This document shows positions 48,767 to 57,855 of a stretch of DNA of 64,000 nt, piece after piece. This DNA is from Shewanella sp. TC10 (GTDB taxonomy: Bacteria; Pseudomonadota; Gammaproteobacteria; Enterobacterales; Shewanellaceae): contig NZ_VKHR01000004.1 of NCBI RefSeq assembly GCF_009663145.1, forward strand, positions 62,166 through 126,165, given 5' to 3'. Under the pieces are notes generated by a model that was not told the origin of the DNA, did not search any database, and worked only from the letters and a program-made list of their open reading frames with translations. The first letter of the stretch is position 1. Each line of letters opens with the position of its first letter. The position numbers and the translations under genes are program-made.

Positions 48767-49624
48767 TTAAAATCGAGATTGATCGATTTCTAAAACATAA
48801 TTAGAAAATTGACTTGATGTCAGGTGAGGCTGAAAATATTGGTGGGTAATTTCATTACGCTTGGCATGGTACATTGCGATATCAGCGTTCTTCATTAATG
48901 ACTTTCTGTCTTGGCCATCTTTAGGATATTGTGCAATACCAATGCTAGCACCAATCACAATCATATGTCCTGAACAAGGTATATCGACTAGCAAAGCTTG
49001 CTCTATGTCTTTGGCAGTTTTAGAAATATTACGCTCTTCAGCATCAGGTATAATAATTGCTATTTCATCACCACCAATACGGGCAGCTAACGCGTCGTTT
49101 GGCAATACACTTTCTACCCGTTCAGCCACAATCTGTAAAACTCTATCGCCCTCAGAATGACCGAAAGTATCGTTAATCATTTTAAAGTTATTGATGTCTA
49201 ACATTAGGCAATAAAAAGACTCAGGCTTTTGAGCTATGGTGTTATCTATGTGGCGATAATATTGCTGGCGATTTGGTAGCCCTGTCAGCATGTCATGATT
49301 TGCTTGATGGTTTTTCTCTTGCAGTAGGCTATCCATACTAGCGATAGTTTGCTTACTCAAGCGAGTAACCAAATACACAAACCATCCCCCAGCGAAGAAT
49401 ATCCCCGACACAATGAGTTGAATAAAGTTAATCGCTTGCTGACTGTTTAGCAGTAAAGAAAAGTAACTTAAATAGCTCACAATGAATAATACGATCAACA
49501 TCATTAATGTCAGCCAGCCTTTACTACTAAATTGGGAATAAGCACATATATGATAGGCAGGTTTTAAAGAAAGGCTGAGTCCTACTAACCCCAAGAGCAC
49601 TAATATTGATGCAGATAAATCCAT
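48767..49624 (-). CDS. Membrane-bound GGDEF protein
   Basis: 285 aa from ATG 49624, chosen for GGAG five bases upstream. Three membrane segments occupy about residues 1-95 (SILVLLGLVGLSLSL, LMMLIVLFIVSYLSYFSLLL, FFAGGWFVYLVTRL). The GGDEF domain (about 110-270) has the motif RIGGDEIAIII, Ile replacing the final Phe, so activity is plausible but not certain. The substrate-site DFxDFK region reads LDINNFKMINDTFGHSEGD. It lies next to the TetR gene. Confidence 0.9.
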   Translation of the reverse strand: MDLSASILVLLGLVGLSLSLKPAYHICAYSQFSSKGWLTLMMLIVLFIVSYLSYFSLLLNSQQAINFIQLIVSGIFFAGGWFVYLVTRLSKQTIASMDSLLQEKNHQANHDMLTGLPNRQQYYRHIDNTIAQKPESFYCLMLDINNFKMINDTFGHSEGDRVLQIVAERVESVLPNDALAARIGGDEIAIIIPDAEERNISKTAKDIEQALLVDIPCSGHMIVIGASIGIAQYPKDGQDRKSLMKNADIAMYHAKRNEITHQYFQPHLTSSQFSNYVLEIDQSRF

Positions 49625-49916
49625 TGGCTCTCCACTATACATTCAATAACAAAGCATCGTCATTTTACGTCTGTCAGTTTTTTACTTGAATATCACCTCA
49701 GCAACACAGGTGTTTTAATCATTTTTAGTGTAGCAGTTACATGATTATTTGCTTTTTAATAACTCAAACAAAGGCTCTAAATCGTTTATAACGCAGGATT
49801 AATCTTTACTCATAAGCGCTCTCGTTTTTCCGCTCAAAACCAGTTAACATAAAATCAACAACAAAAATTAAATATTGTTCAAGCCCAAAAAAACAAAACA
49901 ATAAGAACATGGAACG

Positions 49917-51581
49917 ATGAAAGTCATGATAAATATCTACCAAAAGCTGCTTATCACTTGTGTTTGTTTAGCGAGTTTCCCTGCACTGAGTCAAAGCCAA
50001 TTAATCAGTAATATTCACGGCTATACTGTTCAAGATAATCGTCTAGTTCAATTTCGAGCTTTGCAGTTTAATGGCGATACCATCGAAAAAATTTATACTG
50101 AACAAGATAATCTGCCCTATAAAACCGAAGCCAATATTAATCATATCGATGGTAAAGGCCGCACTTTATTACCTGGACTCATTGATGCCCACGGCCATGT
50201 ATTAAGTTACGGTTTAAGCTTAATGCGCGCCCAATTACGTGACAGCGATTCAGAGGAACACGCTGTCAGTTTGGTCGACAAATTTAGGCAACAACAATCC
50301 TCTCTTGATTGGGTTCAGGGAAGAGGTTGGAACCAAGTTTTATGGCCTAGTAAGCAATTCCCTACCGCAGCTTCACTTGATAAGGTTTTTCCTAACACTC
50401 CGGTATGGCTAGTGCGTATTGATGGTCATGCTGGTTGGGCAAACTCGGCAGCGATGAAAATAGCGGGCGTTAATGCTAGTTCAAAAAGTCCTTCTGGTGG
50501 CGAGATCATTCGGGATTCAAATGGCGAGCCTACTGGTGTTTTTATTGATAATGCCATGAGCTTGATTACCAGCAACATCCCTAAGCTTTCTATTGATGAG
50601 CAACAAGCAGTATTAGAAACGGCACTAACGTCTTTAGCTCAACTTGGTTTAACTAGCGTTCATGATGCTGGGATCCAATCAGATACGATTGCGGCTTATC
50701 AAGCGTTAGATTTACGCAGTAAAATGCCAATTCGTGTTTACGCTATGGTAGATGCTGAAGACCCAAAGTTTGATGAAATCATGGCAGCTGGCCCTTATCG
50801 TATCAATACTGATAAGTTGCGCGTCAGTAGCGTAAAAATATCAGCCGATGGCGCATTAGGTAGCCGTGGTGCAGCTTTAATAGAAGATTATAGCGACTTA
50901 AAAGGTCACAAAGGCTTATTGTTATATTCTAATAAAACATTAGGCGAAACGATTGAAAAAGCGATGGAAGCTGGTTTTCAAGTTAATACCCATGCCATTG
51001 GCGATCATGCAAATCAGATGGTGCTAGACCATTATCAATCGTTAATTGCCACCAGCAAAAGCCGTCATTTGCGCCACCGTATCGAACACGCACAAGTATT
51101 GCAGCTCAGTGATATATCACGATTTGCAGAGCTAAATGTCATTGCTTCAATGCAGGCAACCCATGCCACTAGCGATAAAAACATGGCAGTAGACAGAGTT
51201 GGGAACGCGCGTATTGAAGGCGCTTATGCATGGCGTAAATTGATCAATGCAGGTGCGGTAATTGCCGCGGGTTCTGACTTCCCTATTGAATCGCCAAACC
51301 CGTTTTATGGCTTGCATGCATCTGTGACCAGACAAGATCATGACAATCAGCCGCTTGATGGCTGGTACCGAAAAGAAAGCATGACATTAACCGAGGCTTT
51401 AGCCAGCTTTACTAGCCATGCCGCTTTTGCTGCCCACCAAGACAAAGAGATTGGCCAACTTGTACCTGGAATGAAAGCAGACTTTATCTTAGTCGAGTCT
51501 GATATTTTTTCGATGCCTGCTGAAGATATTTGGAAAACTAAGGTCAGTGAAACTTGGGTTAATGGTCAACGAGTCTATTGA
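49917..51581 (+). CDS. YtcJ-type exported amidohydrolase
   Basis: 554 aa. The signal peptide is about residues 1-26. The amidohydrolase motifs are LIDAHGHVLSYG (near 95), QVNTHAIGDHANQMV, RIEHAQVL and AAGSDFPIESPNPFYG, all as in the YtcJ-like (DUF amidohydrolase 3) family with a two-metal site. The natural substrate is unknown. A C-terminal beta segment ends near ETWVNGQRVY. It stands alone, downstream of a 274-base region with no recognised gene. Confidence 0.9.
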   Translation: MKVMINIYQKLLITCVCLASFPALSQSQLISNIHGYTVQDNRLVQFRALQFNGDTIEKIYTEQDNLPYKTEANINHIDGKGRTLLPGLIDAHGHVLSYGLSLMRAQLRDSDSEEHAVSLVDKFRQQQSSLDWVQGRGWNQVLWPSKQFPTAASLDKVFPNTPVWLVRIDGHAGWANSAAMKIAGVNASSKSPSGGEIIRDSNGEPTGVFIDNAMSLITSNIPKLSIDEQQAVLETALTSLAQLGLTSVHDAGIQSDTIAAYQALDLRSKMPIRVYAMVDAEDPKFDEIMAAGPYRINTDKLRVSSVKISADGALGSRGAALIEDYSDLKGHKGLLLYSNKTLGETIEKAMEAGFQVNTHAIGDHANQMVLDHYQSLIATSKSRHLRHRIEHAQVLQLSDISRFAELNVIASMQATHATSDKNMAVDRVGNARIEGAYAWRKLINAGAVIAAGSDFPIESPNPFYGLHASVTRQDHDNQPLDGWYRKESMTLTEALASFTSHAAFAAHQDKEIGQLVPGMKADFILVESDIFSMPAEDIWKTKVSETWVNGQRVY

Positions 51582-51665
51582 GTTAAACATTAGCGACTCT
51601 TTAATCAGCTATTGATCAGCCTTTAAATCAGCCAAAAACCAAAAGATGGCAACACAGTTACCTAT

Positions 51666-51699
51666 ATGAGTCGACAGGCTAAGTCTTATGTCGACTCAT
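51666..51699. repeat. Long inverted repeat after the amidohydrolase gene
   Basis: Perfect 11-bp arms atgagtcgaca / tgtcgactcat separated by 12 bases, with no T-run. It could be a factor-dependent terminator or a protein-binding site. Confidence 0.7.
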
Positions 51700-51834
51700 C
51701 CCTCTCTTGTTTGTCCTTACATGAATCTGTTATTTAAAAACTAAAATATAAGATGAAATAAATAACCCTTTTCCAATTTGCTTACGTTTATAGCAATAAC
51801 ACCGAATCAATTTACCGTTATTGCTGGAGCATTT

Positions 51835-52566
51835 ATGACTCAATTAAACAAAGCTAACCCCCTAAAAAAAACCATCTTAAATACATTAATTGCCTCTGGA
51901 CTGTTTATTGGTTTTGCCGCTAATAGTGCTATTGCTGCTAATTATGATTTCCCGCACTTAGAAACTGTTGGCACTAGCCAAGTTAATATTGCGCCAGACA
52001 TGGCTGAAATCTCAGTTCAAGTTAGCTTAAGCAAAGATAATGCTAAAGAGGCTAAGACTGCCGTTGATCAAGCTGTGAGCAAATTTATAAAGCGCTTAAA
52101 TCAAGCTGGGGTCAACAAACAGGACATTCAAAGTGCCAACCTGCACATTCAACCTCAATATCATTATCCATCAAACCAGCCGAAAGAGTTAACAGGTTAC
52201 AGCGCGAGCAGACAAATTACAGTGAGTGTTAAGGACTTAACAAAGCTGAACGACATTCTTGATTCCGCCTTGGAAGAAGGCATTAATCGTGTTCAAAACA
52301 TTGCCCTAAAATCATCTGACGAAACCAAAGCAGTTGAGCAAGCAAGGCAAGCTGCAATAAAAGATGCCAAACAAAAAGCCCAATCTTTAGCCCAAGGTTT
52401 TGAACGTGAGTTGGCAGGTGTGTGGGAAATTCGCTATTTAACTCAGCACCCTGTTCAACCAGTCATGATGCGCATGAGTGCTATGCAAAATGATATTGCA
52501 GAAAGCTATCAATATGGTGAAGTTAGCGTCCAAGAACGTGTAGAAGTTGTTTATCGTTTAAAGTAG
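51835..52566 (+). CDS. SIMPL-domain (DUF541) exported protein
   Basis: 243 aa from ATG 51835 (GGAG upstream). The signal peptide ends SAIA-AN. The SIMPL core is visible: VGTSQVNIAPDMAEISVQVS, NLHIQPQYHY and GYSASRQITVSVKDLTKLND, ending EVSVQERVEVVYRLK. Similar to YggE-like proteins of the envelope stress response. The role is not well defined. Confidence 0.9.
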   Translation: MTQLNKANPLKKTILNTLIASGLFIGFAANSAIAANYDFPHLETVGTSQVNIAPDMAEISVQVSLSKDNAKEAKTAVDQAVSKFIKRLNQAGVNKQDIQSANLHIQPQYHYPSNQPKELTGYSASRQITVSVKDLTKLNDILDSALEEGINRVQNIALKSSDETKAVEQARQAAIKDAKQKAQSLAQGFERELAGVWEIRYLTQHPVQPVMMRMSAMQNDIAESYQYGEVSVQERVEVVYRLK

Positions 52567-52813
52567 CCAATAAACACATCTAAACAACTAAAAGGGTGGC
52601 CTAGCACAAGCGGGCCATCTTGTTTGTTTGCTCTAGTTAACACTATTACAATTTTATTATCTCTTTTGCTTTTTTCTTGTTTCTAATCAAAGTCTCTATT
52701 GTCTTGCTGAATAAACTATGGCGCAATTTGGCGGTGAATCTTTCTATAAGCTCTTATCACCACAAAGCGGTCGTATTGTTTTATCCATACTAATTCAGTC
52801 AAGAGGACGCTTC

Positions 52814-53746
52814 ATGAAAATCGATTTATCCACTCAAATTGCTGGAGTACAGCTAGACAGTTATTTGATGAATGCCTCTGGCCCTAAATGTACAACTTGG
52901 GATGAACTGCAAACCATTGCTCATTCAGCTTCAGCTGCAGTGGTGACAAAATCTTGTACTATTGAACCTCGGGAAGGAAACCCTGAACCTAGATATCAAA
53001 ACTTACCTTTAGGTTCTATCCAATCTATGGGGTTACCTAACTTAGGTTACAAAGCCTATTTAGAAATGATCCCGCAATTAAAAGCGTTAGGTAAGCCAGT
53101 CATTGTCAGCGTTTCAGGTTTCAGTGTTGAAGACAATATTGAAATGGTCAGTGCATTTCAAAACAGTGATGTTGACCTAATTGAGGTTAACTTTTCATGT
53201 CCTAACATTCCCGGCAAAGCTCAAGTGGCTTACGACTTTGAGCAAACAGATAAAGCACTTGCGGCCATCACTGCATTAGGCAATAAACCTATTGGGATAA
53301 AGCTGGCGCCCTATTTTGACATGTCACACTTTGTGGCTGCGGCAAATGTCATCAAAAAATACCCAGTAAAATTCATCACTTGCATTAACTCTATTGGAAA
53401 TACTTTGGTGATTGATCCTCATACAGAACAACCTATTATCAAGCCTAAAGGCGGGTTTGGTGGTCTATGTGGCGACTACATAAAGCCGATTGGTCTTGCT
53501 AATGTTCGGGCATTTCGTGAGTTACTGGATGATGATGTGCAAATCATTGGTGTTGGCGGCATTAAAACCGGTATAGATGCATTTGAATATTTACTCGCGG
53601 GCGCAGATGCGGTGCAAATTGCGACCTGTTTTGAAAAAGAAGGTGAAAGCTGTTTTGAGCGCATTGAAACAGAGCTTGCTGAGTTTATGCAAACTAAAAA
53701 CTATCAATGTATAGCTGACGCAAAAGGCAAACTAAAGCCGCTATAA
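52814..53746 (+). CDS. pyrDA: Class 1A dihydroorotate dehydrogenase
   Basis: 310 aa from ATG 52814 (AGAGGA upstream; a 32-codon upstream extension is unlikely). It has the class 1A pattern LSTQIAGVQLDSYLMNASG, FSCPNIPGKAQVAYDF with the catalytic Cys, and GVGGIKTGIDAFEYLLAGAD. It should use fumarate as the electron acceptor in pyrimidine synthesis. Gammaproteobacteria usually rely on the quinone-linked class 2 PyrD, so this is probably a second enzyme. Transcribed alone. Confidence 0.92.
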   Translation: MKIDLSTQIAGVQLDSYLMNASGPKCTTWDELQTIAHSASAAVVTKSCTIEPREGNPEPRYQNLPLGSIQSMGLPNLGYKAYLEMIPQLKALGKPVIVSVSGFSVEDNIEMVSAFQNSDVDLIEVNFSCPNIPGKAQVAYDFEQTDKALAAITALGNKPIGIKLAPYFDMSHFVAAANVIKKYPVKFITCINSIGNTLVIDPHTEQPIIKPKGGFGGLCGDYIKPIGLANVRAFRELLDDDVQIIGVGGIKTGIDAFEYLLAGADAVQIATCFEKEGESCFERIETELAEFMQTKNYQCIADAKGKLKPL

Positions 53747-54083
53747 CCACCTTTAGCAAATCAATTTACAACTAATAGCCAGTTCATTTGTTCTGGCTAT
53801 TTTTATTGCCATAACTAAAGTTAGAGCCAATAGCTACCACCAACACTCCCCAATTCCTCGCCAATTTATTAGCATTGCCTAAGCTAATTTTTCGCTAAAA
53901 TTTATTCGTTAAAGCCTGACTAATCTTTAATAAGACTGTTAATATTGATTTAAATTAACAGCTTCACCACTTAAAACCTGATAGTTGGTAAACTTTCAGT
54001 AACCTACCATGCAATAAATACAGCGCTTAATGAGCCTTAAGACTCAAACGCCGCAGGCATAACATAATAAATGGATACGACAC
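53747..54083. other. Non-coding region after pyrDA
   Basis: 337 bases holding the pyrDA terminator (53775-53805) and AT-rich sequence before the transporter start. No other gene or RNA is recognised. Confidence 0.6.
53775..53805 (+). terminator. Terminator after pyrDA
   Basis: 8-bp arms (atagccag / ctggctat), 10-base loop, T-run. Confidence 0.85.
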
Positions 54084-56252
54084 GTGTTTAAAAAATTACT
54101 TGCGATGACCAGTTCAACCCAAATGTTAATAGCCATGTTTGTTGGCTTTGCTGTGGGAATATTTTTTGGTGAATCAGTTGGATGGCTGAGCACGATAGGT
54201 AATGGCGTTATCTTATTGATGCAGATGACCGTATTGCCTTATATTGTGGTCTCGCTCATTGGCGGTATTGGTAAACTGCAAAAAAGCACTGCGATATTAA
54301 TATTCAGTCGTGCTGGATTGATCATGTTAATGCTATGGCTTGTGGGTCTAGTGCTAACAGCTTTAATGCCCCTTTCCTTCCCTTTTGTAGAATCAGCATC
54401 GTTTTTTAGTACCAGTATTATTGAGCCGGTAGAGCCCATTAATTATTTCAAACTCTATATCCCCTCAAATCCATTTGAGTCTATGGCAGCAGGCTACGTC
54501 CCTGCGATGGTGGTATTTAGTATTGCAATGGGCTTGGCGTTAATTGGGATGGAAGGCGACAACAAAACCCAAGTGCTGTCTTTTATGCACACTATTACTG
54601 AAACGTTTTCTCGTATCACTCAAGGTTTAGTCAAAGTATTACCTATTGGTATTTTCGCCATGTCTGCGGCAGCAGCGGGCACCATGGGTGTCGATGAATT
54701 TGCCAGTATGCAGGTTTATTTAATCAGTTACTTTGTACTGTGTTTATTACTCACCTTTGTCATTTTGCCTTGGATAGTGTGCTCATTAACCCCTATTACT
54801 TATGCACAAACCGTTAGCATTACCAAAGCAAGCTTAGTTACCGCTTTCGCTACGGGTAACATTTTTATCGTTATTCCTGTGATTATCGAAGAGTGTAAGC
54901 AAATTATGCGCGAGCATAATAACCTCAGTGAAGATGGCCTAACCCTAATCGAAATCTTAGTTCCAATCGCCTTTACCTTCCCTAACATTGGCAAGTTAAC
55001 CGTCATTCTGTTTGTCTATTTTGCTGGTTGGTTTAATGGCACGCCTGTCGATCTTAGTGCGATTCCTTCGTTATCTGTCAGTGGGCTGCTGTCTTTGTTC
55101 GGCAGTGTTTACGTTGCCATTCCATTTATGCTCGACTTAGTGCATTTACCTTCTGATTTATTCCAGCTATTTGTGATGTCAGGGTTTATTACGGGTAAGT
55201 TTAATTCAATTGCTGCGGTGATGAACTTATTCGCCCTCACCTTGCTCACGGTCTGTTTGTTCCAAGGAAGCCTAAAACTGCGTGCACCGCAGCTGATTAA
55301 AATGTCAGGCGGCTTGCTCGTCAGCACAGTGGCGACCATTTTAGTCTGTCGCATTGGGATGGGAGTGTTTATTACCAGCCCAGAAATAACCAGCGGCGTG
55401 ATTGCCAATATGAAAGTGGCAGATAAAGTCCCGACTAAGGTGATCCGTCAATTTCCTGAAGTCGGTAAAACGCCGAATCAACCTATTGCTGACGTACAAA
55501 GTATTCGTAAACGTGGAATACTGAAAGTAGGCTATATCCCAAGTAATGTCCCATTTAGTTACTATAACAATGCAGGTCAATTGGTTGGGTTTGATTCTGC
55601 AATGGCCACAAAACTGGCTGAAGACTTAGGTGTCGAGATAGAGTTCATTCCCTTTCATAAAGATAAGCTCGCTGTGTCACTGCAAGCAGGATTTTTTGAT
55701 GTGGCCATGTCTGGGCTTTCAATGGATATCAAACAAATGGATCGCCTAAGTTATAGTGATCCTGTGCTTGAACTTAATATTGCCATTGCGACAAAGGATC
55801 ACCGCGTCAATAGCTTTAAGAGTAATGAGTCAGTGATGGCAATGGAAAATGTCACCGTAGCTTACGTTGAGCATGACGACAAAATCAAAGAAGCTAAGCA
55901 ACAATTACCTCACATTAAATTTGTCAAAATTGAAGGTTACAAAGACTTCTTTAGACAGAAGAAAGATAAATATGACGCGGTTGTCATCAGCGCCGAAGCG
56001 GGGTCCGCTTGGACCCTATTCTTCCCAGGTTATGGCATTGCCATACTCGAAGGAAAAAATCGTTACCCTGTGGCTTACGCCGTTGCTCAATCAAATCAGT
56101 CACTACTGAACTACATCAATAACTGGCAGAAGCTGCGCAAAGTCGATGGTCATCAACAAGAGTTTTATGACTATTGGATGCTGGGTAAAGGCGCCACCAC
56201 ACCTCAACCTCGCTGGTCAATCATTCGAGACGTTCTTCATTGGGTTGATTAG
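54084..56252 (+). CDS. Symporter fused to a solute-binding domain, copy 1
   Basis: 722 aa with a GTG start. Residues about 8-400 are a dicarboxylate/amino-acid:cation symporter (DAACS) domain with at least eight membrane segments (PYIVVSLIGGIGKLQKS, YVPAMVVFSIAMGLALIGM, KVLPIGIFAMSAAAAGTMG). An extra helix (about 410-435, GGLLVSTVATILVCRIGMGV) should carry the chain to the periplasm. Residues about 470-720 are a family 3 solute-binding domain (GILKVGYIPSNVPFSYY, LVGFDSAMATKLAEDLGVEI). The binding domain is tethered to its transporter, unlike free TRAP or ABC binding proteins. The ligand cannot be told. A paralogue follows after the glycosyltransferase gene. Confidence 0.92.
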   Translation: MFKKLLAMTSSTQMLIAMFVGFAVGIFFGESVGWLSTIGNGVILLMQMTVLPYIVVSLIGGIGKLQKSTAILIFSRAGLIMLMLWLVGLVLTALMPLSFPFVESASFFSTSIIEPVEPINYFKLYIPSNPFESMAAGYVPAMVVFSIAMGLALIGMEGDNKTQVLSFMHTITETFSRITQGLVKVLPIGIFAMSAAAAGTMGVDEFASMQVYLISYFVLCLLLTFVILPWIVCSLTPITYAQTVSITKASLVTAFATGNIFIVIPVIIEECKQIMREHNNLSEDGLTLIEILVPIAFTFPNIGKLTVILFVYFAGWFNGTPVDLSAIPSLSVSGLLSLFGSVYVAIPFMLDLVHLPSDLFQLFVMSGFITGKFNSIAAVMNLFALTLLTVCLFQGSLKLRAPQLIKMSGGLLVSTVATILVCRIGMGVFITSPEITSGVIANMKVADKVPTKVIRQFPEVGKTPNQPIADVQSIRKRGILKVGYIPSNVPFSYYNNAGQLVGFDSAMATKLAEDLGVEIEFIPFHKDKLAVSLQAGFFDVAMSGLSMDIKQMDRLSYSDPVLELNIAIATKDHRVNSFKSNESVMAMENVTVAYVEHDDKIKEAKQQLPHIKFVKIEGYKDFFRQKKDKYDAVVISAEAGSAWTLFFPGYGIAILEGKNRYPVAYAVAQSNQSLLNYINNWQKLRKVDGHQQEFYDYWMLGKGATTPQPRWSIIRDVLHWVD

Positions 56253-56297
56253 TCGTATTTAGCCATTCATGACTTGATAGCCCACCGATTTAAAAAG

Positions 56298-56328
56298 CCT
56301 AATAAAATCAATTTTATTAGGTTTTTTT
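56298..56328 (+). terminator. Terminator after transporter copy 1
   Basis: 11-bp perfect arms (cctaataaaat / attttattagg), 2-base loop, T-run. Confidence 0.8.
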
Positions 56329-56541
56329 CTGGCTAATTTTTTATGCCTTATATTCCCGTTTATTACCACACCATAAATTGTCATAAAGCCCGTTTACAGT
56401 ACAAGATTATGGTTTTTGGCAGATCTCGCCTATTTTTATTATTCTGATTTTAAAATTAGACTAATTGATAGAAAGCAAAAGATTGCAAAATTCATAAAGT
56501 TAACCTAAAAATAACTAGTTAAGCTCATCAAATATTAGCTC

Positions 56542-56589
56542 AAGTACAGCAATTAACTTAAGTACAGCAATTAACTTAAGTACAGCAAT
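56542..56589. repeat. 18-base tandem repeat, about 2.6 copies
   Basis: The unit aagtacagcaattaactt occurs twice in full and once in part, about 50 bases before the glycosyltransferase start. A slippage-prone sequence in a likely promoter region. Confidence 0.85.
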
Positions 56590-56635
56590 AACTGCTTATG
56601 TTTAGCACTCAAATTAGTAAGGATACTAGTTACGA

Positions 56636-57793
56636 ATGATGAATAAGTTACGTGTAGGGATAGTTTGCCACCCAAGCATTGGTGGTTCAGGGTTAGTGGC
56701 AACTCAATTAGGCATTGGACTAGCGAGATTAGGCCATGAAGTGCATTTTATTGCCCATAAACGACCATTCAAGTTATTAAATGACCACGAAAACGTCTTC
56801 TTTCACCAAGTTGATGAAGTGAACTACCCATTATTTGAAGGGCCATTACATACCTATTCGTTAACGGCAAAAATTGTAGAGGTCGTTGAACAAGCCAAAT
56901 TAGATTTAGTGCATGCGCACTATTCAATCCCTCATTCTCTTTGTGCATTTTTAGCCAGTAACATCTGCAATTATTCTTTCCCGATCATTACGACTATTCA
57001 CGGCACAGATGTCACCATTGTTGGACAAGACGATGCGATTAAACGTCTCAATACTTTTAGCATGAATCAAAGCACGCTGATCACAACCGTCTCTCATTTT
57101 CAGCGACAATATATCCAACAAGAGTTTGAGGTGAACCAACCAATTAATGTGGTTCATAACTTTATCGATACTGATGACTTCACGCCCAAATTAGTCGATA
57201 GCGCATTACGCCAAACTCTTGCTGCCGATGACGAAAAAATCTTAATGCACGTCTCTAATTTCAGAGCGCTAAAAAACACTCAAACTGTTGTAAACGCCTT
57301 TAGTCAGCTAAGTAGTGATACTAAAGCCAAGCTAGTTTTAGTTGGCAGTGGCCCTGATATCGACAAAATTAGAAGCCAGTGCCAGCAACTTAATATTCTC
57401 GATAAGGTAACGTTTACAGGCTCGGTTAAGAATGTCGAACGTTTCATCGCAAATGCTGATTGTTTAATCCAACCCAGTTATCGAGAGTCATTTTGCATGG
57501 TAATTCTAGAAGCAATGGCTTGTGGCGTTCCGACGGTGAGTAGCAATGTAGATGGCATTCCAGAAGTCGTTGATGAAGGCACAACTGGCTTTATGTTCCC
57601 GCCAGAAGATGCTGCCAATATGGCTTTGGCGATTAATAAGATTTTTGCCGATAGCCATTATCAACATCAACTGGGCCAAGCTGGTAGAGAGCGTGCTATG
57701 AATCACTTCAACACTGAGACAAAGATTAGTCAGTATGTTGATTGCTATCATCAAACACTTGCTATCCATGGTCACAGCGCTACAGCTTGTTAG
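56636..57793 (+). CDS. GT4 glycosyltransferase resembling BshA
   Basis: 385 aa. The N terminus RVGIVCHPSIGGSGLVATQL, YPLFEGPLHTYSLTAKIVEV, HAHYSIPHSLCAFLA and TTIHGTDVTIVGQDDAIKRL match the bacillithiol-synthesis glycosyltransferase BshA in motif order. The C-terminal GT4 nucleotide site is SYRESFCMVILEAMACGVPT (about residue 285). BshA joins GlcNAc to L-malate. No bshB or bshC is nearby, and bacillithiol is not expected in Shewanella, so it may use another acceptor. It sits between the two symporter-SBP genes. Family likely, substrate uncertain. Confidence 0.8.
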   Translation: MMNKLRVGIVCHPSIGGSGLVATQLGIGLARLGHEVHFIAHKRPFKLLNDHENVFFHQVDEVNYPLFEGPLHTYSLTAKIVEVVEQAKLDLVHAHYSIPHSLCAFLASNICNYSFPIITTIHGTDVTIVGQDDAIKRLNTFSMNQSTLITTVSHFQRQYIQQEFEVNQPINVVHNFIDTDDFTPKLVDSALRQTLAADDEKILMHVSNFRALKNTQTVVNAFSQLSSDTKAKLVLVGSGPDIDKIRSQCQQLNILDKVTFTGSVKNVERFIANADCLIQPSYRESFCMVILEAMACGVPTVSSNVDGIPEVVDEGTTGFMFPPEDAANMALAINKIFADSHYQHQLGQAGRERAMNHFNTETKISQYVDCYHQTLAIHGHSATAC

Positions 57794-57855
57794 CTCAAAA
57801 CTTATTTAGCTAAGCTTAATAAGCAAAAACAGTATAAGAATATAAAAGGATTAAT

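Larger units (their letters stand above)
56253..56635. other. Non-coding region with terminator and short tandem repeats
   Basis: 383 bases between the transporter and the glycosyltransferase. It holds a terminator at 56298-56328 and an 18-base tandem repeat at 56542-56589; no gene or RNA is recognised. Confidence 0.6.

Noticed and set aside
56636..57793. Bacillithiol pathway in this organism
   Set aside because: Only a BshA-like gene is visible; without the deacetylase and ligase the pathway cannot be claimed.
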